Positions 15,393 through 23,662 of a DNA stretch of 43,372 bases are shown here, one piece after another. The stretch spans positions 1 through 43,372 of the forward strand of contig JARYLR010000012.1 of NCBI GenBank assembly GCA_029907545.1, written 5' to 3'. The stretch's first letter is position 1; every line of letters begins with the position of its first letter. The DNA is from Candidatus Bathyarchaeota archaeon (lineage in GTDB: Archaea > Thermoproteota > Bathyarchaeia > Bathyarchaeales > Bathycorpusculaceae). The translations under genes and the position numbers were made by a program. The notes beneath the pieces are model-generated. The model ran no database searches. It had not been told where the DNA came from and was given only the letters and a program-made list of their open reading frames with translations.

Positions 15393-18300
15393 GTGACCGC
15401 CAAATTCAAAGCTAATTCTGAAACAAGCCTCTCCCCAGACTACTGCCCGCTCGAGCTTGAACAAGAAATCCGCGAATTCTGGGAAAAACACCGCACACAC
15501 CAGAGACTATCGCAACTCAGAGAGAAAAACAATCTAGGCGTCCTAGGCTACGTGGAAGGACCGCCGACGCTGAACGGGATACCCCATGTCGGGCATTCAA
15601 GAGGACGAGTAATGAAGGATCTGCGGTACCGATGGAAAACGATGCAAGGCTATTTTATACCTTTCTGGGCGGGATGGGACTGCCAAGGCTTGCCAGTGGA
15701 GCTAGAAGTCGAAAGACTTCTGGGCGTCAAGAACAAGCGGGAGCTTCTGGAAAGAGTTGGCGAAGAACGCTTCATCGAAGAATGCAAAAAAGCAATAGTA
15801 AAATACCATAAGGAATGGGTTGAGGTCGACAAAAGGCTCGGCGTCTCCATAGATCAGGAAAAGGCGTACTGGACCTATTTTGATGACTACATTGAGAGGG
15901 AATGGCAATATCTCAAGCGTGCATGGGGTCAGGGACTTCTTGAAGAAGGGCACTACGTGGTTGCCTACTGCCCAGGCTGCCAGACAAGCCTCAGCAGCGC
16001 CGAAGTCGGATACGCAGACTCGTACAGGGAAGTCGAAGATCCAAGCCTCTACTTTAAGTTCAAAGTAGCCGAGTCGCAGAATGAATACTTCCTTATTTGG
16101 ACTACTATGCCTTTCACGGTGGCTACGGACACGATGCTTGCAGTAAATCCGGAGGCTACCTACGCCAAAGTTAAGGTTGGCGGAGAAAAGTGGATAATGG
16201 TTGAGCAGCGCGTTGCTTCTGTGATGGCGGAGCTTGAAGTCAGCGATTACGAAGTGCTGGAAACAGTTAAAGGAGCAAGGTTGGAGGGAACTAAGTATGA
16301 TTACCCGCTGAAAGATCTTGTTCCACGGCTAGCTGAACTTGAACGTGAACACCCATTGGTTCATAGCGTTATCTGCGAAGACTTTGTGGACGTGACAACC
16401 GCAACCGGAGTGGTGCACCTCTCTCCCGGCAACGGGGAAGAAGATTTCTTTGTGGCTCTCAAGCGGAAAGTGCCGATATTTGCCCCTTTTGACGATGAAG
16501 TAAAGTTTACAAGTGAAGCAGGCGCGTTCAACGGCATGTTTGCAAGAGATGCCGACGAGAAAGTGGTTGAGGAACTGCGGAAAAGAGGATCGCTTGTCGA
16601 AGTCAAGACAGTTAGACATGAGTATCCGACATGCTGGAGGTCTCATCACAAGCTTGTTTGGCTGGCAAGGAAAGAATACTTCCTGAGAACAGACAAGCTT
16701 AATGCTAAAACTCTTGAGGCAGCGGAGAAGGTTACGTACTTCTACGAGAACCCTAAGAACCGTTTTCTCTCCTTTCTCAAGGAAGGAAAGCCTTGGTGCA
16801 TCTCGCGGGAACGTGTCTGGGGAACCCCTCTGCCTGTGTGGAAATGTGAAAAATGCCAAGCAAAGACTATAGTTGCAACCAAAAAAGAGTTGTTGGAGAA
16901 GGCGGTGGAAAAGCCCGCTGGCCACTTTGAACTTCACAAGCCATGGGTAGATCGAGTAACGCTTAGGTGCGAGCAATGCGGAGGAGTTATGCGTAGGGAA
17001 AACTTTGTGCTTGACACTTGGCACAATAGTGGGGCTTCGCCCTATGCAAGGTTTACCGATGAGCAGTATCGGAAGTATGTTCCCGTTGACTTTCTGACAG
17101 AGGCAATAGATCAAACGCGGGGATGGGCTAACTCTCTGCTTCTGCAGCACGTTATCCTCACCGGAAAGGCAGAGTCGCCTTACAGGGCTTTTCTCTTTCA
17201 AGGATTAGCGTTAGACGCTAAAGGGAGAAAGATGAGCAAAAGCCTTGGAAATATCGTGGAGTCGAAGAAGCTTCTGGAAAAGGTTTCTGCTGATGTTTGC
17301 AGATTCTACTTCCTCAAAAAATGCTCGCCCATAGACGCCTTCCACTTTGACGCACAGGAGCTAAGCCGCCGACCTTACCAAGTGCTTTCAACACTCTATC
17401 ACCTGAGCAGATTCCTCCTGCAAAACTCCGAATTCGACAAATTCGACCCCCAGAAACACACACTTGAACAAGCAGAAAAGAAGCGGCAACTGAAGCCTGC
17501 GGACAGGTGGCTGCTGTCAAAACTGCAGGAAACCATCGTGGAATACACGGCGAAGCTTGAGTCATGTGAATTCAACTTTGCGCTAGGCGTCTTGGAAGAT
17601 TTCGTCATCGAAACCCTCAGCAGGCTTTACGTGCCCATGGTTAGAAAGGAGCTGTGGACGGATGATCCTGAAACTCTTGAGAGACGATTAGCTGTGTATG
17701 CAACGCTTTATTACGCGTTGAAAGAGGTTACGCTGCTCTTTAATCCTGTCACGCCTTTTCTCAGCGAAGCCTTGTATCAGAAAATCTTCAAGAAACTTGA
17801 TCCAGCCGCCAAAGACTCTGTAAACTTCGAGGAATGGCCTAAGCCGAATGCGAAAATGCGGAACAAGACGCTTGAAGAAGAGTTTGCAACACTGTTTAAA
17901 TGCGTTTCACTTGTCTACGCGGCTAGGCAAAACGCCAAGCTTAAGCGACGTTGGCCTCTCAGCAGAACGATCGTTGTTGCTTCGGAAAATGTGGAGAATG
18001 CGTTGAAGACGGCTGAGGACGTTTTTCTTGAGATGACGAATGTGAAGAATGTTGAGTATTGCAGAGAGGTTCCTAGGGAAGTGTCTAGCGAGGAGTGGGT
18101 TCAAGCCTCAGAAGAGGGAACGCATGTGTTTCTGCTTGCTAAACGTGATGACAAACTGCTTGGTGAAGGGCTTATGAGGGATGTTGCGCGGAGAGTGCAA
18201 GCGCTGAGAAAGGAGTTGGGCTACATGCCAACTGACGTTCTTAAAGCGGTTCTCGTAGCTGAAGCCGAAAAACAGGATGTTGAACTGCTGCAGCCGTACC

Positions 18301-18425
18301 TGAAGGCGATGGAAGAGCTTGTAAGAGCCAAGGAAGTGCGCGTATGCAAAAGCCGCAGAGAGGCAGAAGCCGAGTGGCATGAATTTCAGATAGATGATAA
18401 GAAGATCTACATAGCGATCTTGTAA
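15393..18425 (+). CDS. ileS: isoleucyl-tRNA synthetase
   Basis: Charges tRNA-Ile and edits misactivated valine. At 1010 residues it has the normal length. The HIGH motif is HVGH (65-68) in GPPTLNGIPHVGHSRG. A large editing (CP1) insertion includes WTTMPFTVATDTMLAVNP and GVVHLSPGNGEEDF, both conserved in Ile/Val/Leu enzymes. A zinc pair CEKC...CEQC lies before the IDQTRGWANSLL segment. The KMSKS loop is KMSKSLGN (about 611-618). The anticodon-binding domain and a typical C-terminal domain follow. The start is GTG at 15393 with a weak ribosome-binding site. ValRS and LeuRS were considered, but the segment order fits IleRS best. Confidence 0.97.
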   Translation: MTAKFKANSETSLSPDYCPLELEQEIREFWEKHRTHQRLSQLREKNNLGVLGYVEGPPTLNGIPHVGHSRGRVMKDLRYRWKTMQGYFIPFWAGWDCQGLPVELEVERLLGVKNKRELLERVGEERFIEECKKAIVKYHKEWVEVDKRLGVSIDQEKAYWTYFDDYIEREWQYLKRAWGQGLLEEGHYVVAYCPGCQTSLSSAEVGYADSYREVEDPSLYFKFKVAESQNEYFLIWTTMPFTVATDTMLAVNPEATYAKVKVGGEKWIMVEQRVASVMAELEVSDYEVLETVKGARLEGTKYDYPLKDLVPRLAELEREHPLVHSVICEDFVDVTTATGVVHLSPGNGEEDFFVALKRKVPIFAPFDDEVKFTSEAGAFNGMFARDADEKVVEELRKRGSLVEVKTVRHEYPTCWRSHHKLVWLARKEYFLRTDKLNAKTLEAAEKVTYFYENPKNRFLSFLKEGKPWCISRERVWGTPLPVWKCEKCQAKTIVATKKELLEKAVEKPAGHFELHKPWVDRVTLRCEQCGGVMRRENFVLDTWHNSGASPYARFTDEQYRKYVPVDFLTEAIDQTRGWANSLLLQHVILTGKAESPYRAFLFQGLALDAKGRKMSKSLGNIVESKKLLEKVSADVCRFYFLKKCSPIDAFHFDAQELSRRPYQVLSTLYHLSRFLLQNSEFDKFDPQKHTLEQAEKKRQLKPADRWLLSKLQETIVEYTAKLESCEFNFALGVLEDFVIETLSRLYVPMVRKELWTDDPETLERRLAVYATLYYALKEVTLLFNPVTPFLSEALYQKIFKKLDPAAKDSVNFEEWPKPNAKMRNKTLEEEFATLFKCVSLVYAARQNAKLKRRWPLSRTIVVASENVENALKTAEDVFLEMTNVKNVEYCREVPREVSSEEWVQASEEGTHVFLLAKRDDKLLGEGLMRDVARRVQALRKELGYMPTDVLKAVLVAEAEKQDVELLQPYLKAMEELVRAKEVRVCKSRREAEAEWHEFQIDDKKIYIAIL

Positions 18426-18529
18426 CAATAGCTGATCCACATCCAACCCCCTTATCTTTCTCCGAGATATAACTCAAACCAAGTTTTCAATTATGAATTC
18501 AAGATATGAAGCAGCAGTTCATAAGGCTT

Positions 18530-18538
18530 TTTTATATA
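18530..18538 (+). promoter_or_regulatory. strong TATA box for the tiny basic protein gene
   Basis: TTTTATATA in a T-rich run predicts transcription about 25 bases on, near 18560. A GGTGGTGA ribosome-binding site and GTG start follow immediately. This arrangement is the main reason the very short downstream gene is accepted. Confidence 0.55.
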
Positions 18539-18569
18539 CATCGTTTTAGAGGGTATCGGTGGTGAAACA

Positions 18570-18665
18570 GTGACACCTAAAGTACGCCCGTTCATGCGAA
18601 GAAAGCCTGGACAAAAAAAGAGAACAGTTCACGTCAAAGGGCATTATAGACGCAAAGCACTTTAG
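18570..18665 (+). CDS. 31-residue very basic protein
   Basis: Starts at GTG 18570 with GGTGGTGA four bases upstream and a clear TATA box at the right distance. The product is rich in Arg and Lys (KVRPFMRRKPGQKKRTVHVK, then GHYRRKAL), like tiny ribosome- or RNA-associated archaeal proteins. No named family is assigned. A run of seven A at about 18612-18618 lies inside it, and a second frame without a normal start codon stays open across and beyond it to 18807. The true product could therefore be longer if the A run is miscalled or slipped on. Small size keeps confidence moderate. Confidence 0.5.
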   Translation: MTPKVRPFMRRKPGQKKRTVHVKGHYRRKAL

Positions 18666-18807
18666 AACAGCATTCTCGGAAGGCGCGCAGTCTAAAGTAT
18701 CTCTTGTAAAGCGAGAACGCCTCACAGAATTTTTGCACCTTTTGTTTGAAAATGCCCTTTTGAAGAAAGCGTCCAGCGATCTTGAAGAAGCTTTCTTCAC
18801 ATTTTAG
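18574..18807 (+). other. start-less open frame overlapping the tiny basic gene
   Basis: After an in-frame TGA at 18571-18573 this frame stays open for 77 codons. It reads like protein near its end (VKRERLTEFLHLLFENALL, then KKASSDLEEAFFTF), a plausible amphipathic helix. There is no ATG, GTG or TTG until about codon 53. It is in the +1 frame relative to the tiny gene at 18570. Removing one A from the seven-A run would fuse that gene's first part to this frame, giving about 78 residues. It is listed because the coding look is suggestive, not because translation is established. Confidence 0.25.
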
Positions 18808-18920
18808 CCTTTTTCAAATTCTTTTTTAAAAGTAGGCTAAACAAGTGTTCTCAGTCTACATTTTTATGCTTGGTTAGGATTCTGGTTTAAGGTTGTCACG
18901 ATAAAGAGAAAACCGATAGC

Positions 18921-18930
18921 TCTAAATATC
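18921..18930 (+). promoter_or_regulatory. TATA-like element for tRNA-Ala
   Basis: TCTAAATATC lies about 30 bases before the 5' end of tRNA-Ala, the usual place for a tRNA promoter in archaea. The match is moderate. Confidence 0.35.
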
Positions 18931-18958
18931 ATCGCTATTGACGTCTTTCTGAAAGCTT

Positions 18959-19033
18959 GGGCTGGTAGTTCAGACTGGTATGAACGCCGCATTCGCAATG
19001 CGGAGGCCGCGGGTTCAAATCCCGCCCAGTCCA
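18959..19033 (+). tRNA. tRNA-Ala (anticodon CGC)
   Basis: A full cloverleaf is present. The acceptor stem pairs GGGCTGG with CCAGTCC, including the G3-U70 wobble pair that is the alanine identity element. The D arm is GTTC...GAAC. The anticodon stem CCGCA/TGCGG encloses TTCGCAA with anticodon CGC (18994-18996). The variable region has five bases. The T arm is GCGGG-TTCAAAT-CCCGC, and the discriminator is A. CCA is not encoded. It reads GCG codons. Confidence 0.97.
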
Positions 19034-19155
19034 CTAGTCTTTGGATTCGCATCCTCCTTCGGTGTAGGGTATTTTTGGATTCTGATCATGTCTAATCATT
19101 TGGTATTGACAAGTTTTTTGGAAAAATTTAAAAAAAGAAAGCTACAATATCATAG

Positions 19156-19242
19156 TGGGGAGGATGGTAGGATCAGCGGCAGTTTTAAAGTAAGGGCTCA
19201 GATTCCCTTCTCTTCTTTCTCCCCCGCAAGCCTTCCTCCCCA
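19156..19242 (+). ncRNA. candidate structured RNA
   Basis: TGGGGAGGA (19156-19164) and TCCTCCCCA (19234-19242) are perfect 9-base complements enclosing 69 bases. Inside lie two further stems: GCGG with CCGC (near 19175 and 19224), and AAGGG (19192-19196) with CCCTT (19205-19209) around an 8-base loop. A TATA-like AATTTAAAAA lies near 19124-19133, at the right distance for a transcript starting at the first stem. ACA follows the closing stem by about four bases, which is reminiscent of an H/ACA guide RNA; no kink-turn was confirmed. No coding frame in this stretch is convincing. Confidence 0.35.
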
Positions 19243-19303
19243 GAAACATCTGTAAAAAACTGGCAGCCTTGATATGCCTTGTGGAACCGGCTACGGCTAG
19301 TTT

Positions 19304-20032
19304 TCAAAGGTTTCTCAAAAACAGTTTGAGATAATTGTAAATGGTTTTTTGAACTGCAAGTTTGCTACGGCTTTTTTTCTCGGAATAGTCCAAGCGGAGA
19401 GGAATCTCGGCAAAGCGTGCACCTAGCTTGTGAGTTTTAATCAGAAGCTCGAATGCCACTTCAAAGCCTTTTGACTCGATGAAACGGTCGCCATAAGCAG
19501 CAAGCAGATGTTTTATAATTTTTGCTTGATACGCTCTATAGCCACTTGTCACGTCTTTAACTGGAAGCCTGAAAAGACACATGCTCACAAAACGCATACC
19601 CATGCTTAACACCTGCCTGTGCACTGGCACGCCTAGCTGCCCTCCTCCTTTGACGTATCTTGAGCCAACAGCAACGTCATAGCCCCTAGCCAAGGCGGCA
19701 ATCATAGGCGGAATGTATTTTGGGTCGTGAGTCAGGTCAGCGTCCATCACTACGATAGCGTCGCCATCGCTTTCGGTAGCATCAACAGCCTTTTTTAGTC
19801 CTGTTCGCAGTGCGGCTTGAAGACCCATATTGCGGGCGTGTTTTTCAATTATTGTGGGGAAATGTTTCTGAAGCTCAAGCAAAGTCGCATATGTCCGGTC
19901 TTTGCTTCCATCATCAACCGCGATAATAGTGTAGTCCACTCTCGTGCATGCTTTGTCTATGCGTTCGGCAAGAAGGCTTAGGCTCATTTCCTCATTGTAG
20001 CATGGTAGCACTACCAATACTTTGTTTGCCAA
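19304..20032 (-). CDS. family 2 glycosyltransferase, dolichol-phosphate-mannose synthase type
   Basis: Transfers a sugar from a nucleotide donor, probably to a polyprenyl phosphate. The 242 residues start with VLVVLPCYNEEMSLSLLAER and include the donor-binding VDDGSKDRT. The metal-binding DAD is in IVVMDADLTHDP (about 92-103), followed by GSRYVKGGG and the acceptor-region DVTSGYRAYQ. There are no C-terminal membrane helices, so it is the soluble DPMS-like form. It would feed surface protein or lipid glycosylation, in keeping with the many N-x-T/S sequons in the neighbouring surface protein. About 270 bases on each side hold no other clear protein gene; the left gap holds the structured RNA candidate. 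Confidence 0.9.
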   Translation of the reverse strand: MANKVLVVLPCYNEEMSLSLLAERIDKACTRVDYTIIAVDDGSKDRTYATLLELQKHFPTIIEKHARNMGLQAALRTGLKKAVDATESDGDAIVVMDADLTHDPKYIPPMIAALARGYDVAVGSRYVKGGGQLGVPVHRQVLSMGMRFVSMCLFRLPVKDVTSGYRAYQAKIIKHLLAAYGDRFIESKGFEVAFELLIKTHKLGARFAEIPLRLDYSEKKSRSKLAVQKTIYNYLKLFLRNL

Positions 20033-20306
20033 GAGGCTCTACCTGTGAATAGTAGCTATTGTCTGGGTGCCCACGTTTGCATGCGCGTTCGCTCATAGAG
20101 TATGGTGGTCTGTTTTTGTTTCATAGGCGTTGGGTATATAAGGAAAAAGTCGATTTTGGAATAGAAATCTGACAGCCAAAAGCGGAGAAAACTATGCGGT
20201 CGCTATGGCGTGATTTCAGCAAAGTCGCTACGTTATTCGGGTTTAGTAAAAATTTATTAACTCAGAAACCGAGTTTGACTCTAGGAAAATGTTGGAAGAA
20301 TGAAAA

Positions 20307-21914
20307 ATGATAAAAATGAAAATACTTGTTTGCGTTTTTCTCTGCTTGCTTGCTTTAGCTATGATTGCTCAAACTGTTAATGCGCTGTACCAGACTACTG
20401 AGCCGTGGCCCACATGGCGATACAATCTTGCACGCCAAGGATCCACCTCCAACGATGCACCAGACAGTAACCAGTCCATATGGTTCAGCAAAAACGTGTA
20501 TCCTTCAACGGCGCCCATAGTTGCGGAAGGCAAAGTGATCATTGGTGGCTCAGGCGGGAAGCTGTACGCTTTTGACGAGACCACGGGCATAGAACTCTGG
20601 CAGTCCTTCACACTTAGTGGCACACCCAAGGAGCTCACATACTTGAACGGCTTGATTTACGTTGGCACAAACAACGGCTACGTATACTCAATAAACGCGA
20701 CAACAGGTGCCAAACTTCAAGAAGCAAACATAAGCCCAGACCAAGTACTAACGTGCATCGCTGTAGCTTACGGAAAAATCTTTTTCGGAACGTATGATGG
20801 CCACCTCTACGCTTATAATGCTTCAACGCTTCAATATATGTGGCAGTTTGATACGGGAGGACCAGTGTATTCTTCGCCGGCGATTCATAGCGACATGCTC
20901 TATTTCGGGTCAGATGACGATAAAATCTATGCACTAGACATTTCCAACGATCTAGGCGCATCTCTCATATGGAGTTACACGACAGGAGGAAATGTGCGTT
21001 CCACACCATGCGTAGGTGGAGGCAAAGTATTCGTCGCCTCTTCTTCCACTGAGCATTGTGTCTATGCATTGAATGCAACCACGACAACTCCATTCGGCGA
21101 ACTTGTATGGAAATGGACAACCACTTATTACCAGCTAGATGATCCCGCATTCTACAACGAGGTTCTCTATGTCGTCAATAACTACCAGACAGCTTACGCC
21201 CTACGTGCGACACCAACTTCGGGAGGACCAAACTACAATGAAAATGATCCCGCAATAAAAATATGGAGCCGAACAGTGGGCAACTATCCCGGTGCTCCTG
21301 TAGTCGCTGACCAAAAGATGTTCTTTTACGCTGGCACTTACGATCTTTATGCTTTGAATACGGATGACAGCCATCCAGTATGGACCAGACATTTCGAAGC
21401 TGACAGCCTGCGCAACGTAGTTATTGCCGATGGTAGGCTGTTTGTTTCAACATACTCTAAGATCACCTGCATCGGAGACTACTACCCACCCCAAACATAC
21501 TATTATACGGTCACTCCACCCGGCCACACCTACACGATCGAGATGGTGATCGCCAACGCTACACCAGGTGCAACAATCAACATAACGCGTTTGACCAGCG
21601 AGAAGAAAATCACCTACACCCTAGCTGGAATTGACCTAGCAAAGAGCACAACCAATATCACGTTGCCTGATGAAATGCTTGGCGGACCATATACGGTGAA
21701 GATAGGTGGGGGACTCGTAAGCCACACGCCAGTAGACAACGGAACGCATTCATCACTCTACTTCAAATACTACCATGCCGACAAAAACCCGCTCACAGTG
21801 GAGATAACAGGCACCACGGTTATCCCAGAGTTCCCGCATGCCTTGATCCCGGCGCTTCTGATGGCTTTCGCAACAGCAACAATGGCAGCATTAAGAAAAA
21901 AGCCAAAAATCTAG
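20307..21914 (+). CDS. PQQ-repeat surface protein with PEF-type C-terminal sorting signal
   Basis: A 535-residue secreted beta-propeller. It begins with a signal peptide (ILVCVFLCLLALAMIAQTVNA). Then come about seven PQQ/WD-like blades, each with a pattern such as GKVIIGGSGGKLYAFDETTG, GLIYVGTNNGYVYSINATTG or GKIFFGTYDGHLYAYNAST. A beta-rich stalk with N-x-T/S sequons follows near 400-500. The C-terminus is tripartite: VIPEFP, a hydrophobic stretch (ALIPALLMAFATATMAAL), then RKKPKI. That is the PEF-CTERM layout recognised by archaeosortases. Propellers of this kind usually have structural or ligand-binding roles. A 14-base T-rich tract follows. Two near starts (20307, 20316) differ only at the N-terminus. 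Confidence 0.88.
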   Translation: MIKMKILVCVFLCLLALAMIAQTVNALYQTTEPWPTWRYNLARQGSTSNDAPDSNQSIWFSKNVYPSTAPIVAEGKVIIGGSGGKLYAFDETTGIELWQSFTLSGTPKELTYLNGLIYVGTNNGYVYSINATTGAKLQEANISPDQVLTCIAVAYGKIFFGTYDGHLYAYNASTLQYMWQFDTGGPVYSSPAIHSDMLYFGSDDDKIYALDISNDLGASLIWSYTTGGNVRSTPCVGGGKVFVASSSTEHCVYALNATTTTPFGELVWKWTTTYYQLDDPAFYNEVLYVVNNYQTAYALRATPTSGGPNYNENDPAIKIWSRTVGNYPGAPVVADQKMFFYAGTYDLYALNTDDSHPVWTRHFEADSLRNVVIADGRLFVSTYSKITCIGDYYPPQTYYYTVTPPGHTYTIEMVIANATPGATINITRLTSEKKITYTLAGIDLAKSTTNITLPDEMLGGPYTVKIGGGLVSHTPVDNGTHSSLYFKYYHADKNPLTVEITGTTVIPEFPHALIPALLMAFATATMAALRKKPKI

Positions 21915-21926
21915 GTTCACTCCTCC

Positions 21927-21940
21927 TTTTTTTCTCTTTT
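21927..21940 (+). terminator. T-rich terminator candidate after the PQQ-repeat gene
   Basis: TTTTTTTCTCTTTT begins 12 bases after the stop codon. Archaeal RNA polymerase often stops at such T tracts without a hairpin. Confidence 0.45.
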
Positions 21941-22023
21941 CTCAGTCCAGAATATACCTTGCCAGAAATTTCTGTTTTCCAAGTGAAAAAGCAGCCACCA
22001 TCAAGACAATGTCCCCTGAACGT

Positions 22024-22031
22024 GATATATT
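22024..22031 (+). promoter_or_regulatory. TATA box candidate for the HExxH mini-protein
   Basis: GATATATT predicts transcription near 22055. That makes the in-frame TTG at 22032 too early to be the start and favours the GTG at 22113. Confidence 0.4.
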
Positions 22032-22112
22032 TTGCAGATTGGAATATCCCACTTATACTTTAGTCAGCCTTCAAATTATCTTGAAGCAAACTCGCAGGTG
22101 AGGTGCATACCC

Positions 22113-22343
22113 GTGGGAGCGGCAGTAAGCAAAGCGTTAAATTTCGTCTTTCGGTTTCCCCCCATTCAAGGAGTCTTTGACACAGGCTACGGTGTAGTCT
22201 ATATCTTCGGAGAACTCCACGAAAGCGAGATTGAGGACATAATAGTTCATGAGACCCTGCACTACGTGCTGCTTAAAGTAGCCGGCAAAAAAGCAAGCCT
22301 AAAGCTGGATAGGATACATGCAGAAGTAAGCACTGAAAGCTAG
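22113..22343 (+). CDS. minimal HExxH protein, possible zinc peptidase
   Basis: A 76-residue protein from GTG 22113, with AGGTG seven bases upstream. An in-frame TTG at 22032 would add 27 residues but precedes the likely transcription start. The core is DIIVHETLHYVLLK, containing HExxH with a following helix and a later D-x-x-H (KLDRIH), an arrangement that could supply a third metal ligand. That is the signature of zincin-type metalloproteases, here in almost the smallest possible form. No signal peptide is seen. It is followed by the GNAT gene, 85 bases on. The motif is clear; peptidase activity is uncertain because HExxH also occurs by chance. Confidence 0.6.
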   Translation: MGAAVSKALNFVFRFPPIQGVFDTGYGVVYIFGELHESEIEDIIVHETLHYVLLKVAGKKASLKLDRIHAEVSTES

Positions 22344-22428
22344 CGAGACCGGCATTTTTTAAGAAATAGACAAGTGCGTCGTCAGGCTGTTCCGCAAGAC
22401 AAAAAAGCAGCGGCGAAAAACTAAGCCT

Positions 22429-23298
22429 ATGAGCGCAAGAACCAGAAGAGTCACTGCCGCAGATAAACCAGATATTTTGGAGATATCGCGGCTTACTTGG
22501 GAAGGGCATGATTACCTGCCTCTTGTTCTTGATGACTGGCTTAATGGCGAAGACTCGAAGATGTATGGTGTGCGGGTGGGCGAGCACGTGATTGCCGTTG
22601 CCAATCTCAGAGTCATTGAAAACGGAAAAACGGGGTGGATGGAGGGGCTTAGGGTACACCCTGATCACAGACGCAAAGGCTACGCGGATTTACTCACCCA
22701 GAAACTGATTGAAGCGGGTAAACAGCTGCATCTGCAACGTCTGCGCTACACTACGGGCATAGATAATGAAGCCTCAGTTAGGCTTGCTGAAAAGCACGGC
22801 TTCACCCGCTTATGCGAAGTAGGTGTCCTATTTGCTCCGCGGCCGAGAAAAGCACCGAAGATGAAAGCCCATGTAAGCATAAGAGAGGCTGAGGCTGCAG
22901 AGGTCTATGCGTTGCTCCAGAGAAAATCGAACATTATTCCCCATGGCGTTCTAGTCCATGATTGGAAGGCTCTTGATCTTAGCCTTGAAGCACTTCAAAC
23001 CATTGGAAAAGACAGCAAATTCCACATTTCACTGAAGGATGATGAGATTAGCTCTCTATCCTTTGCCTATCCCCGCCGCAGACCAGACTTAATGTGGACG
23101 TTCACGATATATGCTGACGGCTTAGAGGGCACTCTTTCCCAGTTTGCCTACAACCTGATCTTAAGCGAACGTAACAACTGCACTGTGATTATGGGAACCT
23201 ATGACGCCAAGTATGAGGCACTCTTTCAAAAGTCGAAATGGATTCCTAAAAACCGATGGATCACGCGCCTGTTGCTGCTGGAAAGAAAGATGCAATAG
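22429..23298 (+). CDS. GNAT-family N-acetyltransferase with second domain
   Basis: 289 residues. The first 145 are a GNAT fold with acetyl-CoA-binding motif A, LRVHPDHRRKGYADLLTQ (about 72-89), preceded by the central strand VIAVANLRVIENGKTGWMEG. A second domain (about 150-289) resembles the C-terminal part of two-domain GNATs related to NAT16-type histidine acetyltransferases (ISSLSFAYPRRRPDLMWTF). The acceptor substrate cannot be read from the sequence. It is probably transcribed after the HExxH gene, though the 85-base gap leaves room for its own promoter. The region downstream is degenerate. Confidence 0.85.
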   Translation: MSARTRRVTAADKPDILEISRLTWEGHDYLPLVLDDWLNGEDSKMYGVRVGEHVIAVANLRVIENGKTGWMEGLRVHPDHRRKGYADLLTQKLIEAGKQLHLQRLRYTTGIDNEASVRLAEKHGFTRLCEVGVLFAPRPRKAPKMKAHVSIREAEAAEVYALLQRKSNIIPHGVLVHDWKALDLSLEALQTIGKDSKFHISLKDDEISSLSFAYPRRRPDLMWTFTIYADGLEGTLSQFAYNLILSERNNCTVIMGTYDAKYEALFQKSKWIPKNRWITRLLLLERKMQ

Positions 23299-23324
23299 TG
23301 CATATGCAAGCTCACAAGTTATGA

Positions 23325-23648
23325 TTAAACGTTTCAGAGCTTTCCTCATTTGCAAATAGGTCAGATTGGCTTAAGAAGTGTTTTGGAAGAAAGCTTGCTG
23401 TCGTTGCTTGTTTTTGCGTATTATTTGGGTTTGGGTCAATTGATTATGCAGTGTAGGACGGAGATGTTTGGAGTTTGCTTTTTGCTTGATAGCCGACTAA
23501 GAGTTCAGGTAGATAGGATAGGTCGGTTGACCGTTTGGCTGAGGCTATTTCTAGATTTAGGGCTACGGAGTAGATTGTTGCGGTAACGTACAGCAAGGCC
23601 TTTGCAGAGAAGGCTAAGCACGTAATCCGGCTGGAGAAGGAAACATGA
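23325..23648 (+). pseudogene. decayed gene with five internal stops
   Basis: One continuous frame reads like protein but is broken by stops at 23454 (TAG), 23487 (TGA), 23490 (TAG), 23514 (TAG) and 23571 (TAG), ending at TGA 23646. Recognisable protein-like runs are SDWLKKCFGRKLAVVACFC, LFGFGSIDYAV, DGDVWSLLFA, RSVDRLAEAISRFRATE and IVAVTYSKAFAEKAKHVIRL. The family is not recognised. Keeping one frame across every stop argues for point-mutation decay rather than a random open frame. The 78-residue frame at 23350-23586 is a shadow with unnatural composition. Confidence 0.5.
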
Positions 23649-23662
23649 GAAAGTAAAAATAA

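Noticed and set aside
15141-15500. N-terminal extension of the DUF362 gene
   Set aside because: The residues do not resemble the family, and the stretch overlaps the ileS promoter and start. ATG 15140 fits the family start.
16329-17201. 290-codon open frame on the minus strand
   Set aside because: Lies wholly inside ileS, whose motifs are intact. Its composition is that of a reverse-frame shadow.
18559-18573. GTG-AAA-CAG-TGA as a selenocysteine or recoded start
   Set aside because: No selenocysteine element or conserved context is visible; the SD-led GTG at 18570 explains the site better.
18864-19052. 62-codon minus-strand frame
   Set aside because: Runs across the tRNA-Ala gene; it is a typical false frame created by tRNA sequence.
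23350-23586. 78-codon plus-strand frame
   Set aside because: Composition is extreme in Leu and Arg, and another frame of the same DNA reads more like true protein with stops.
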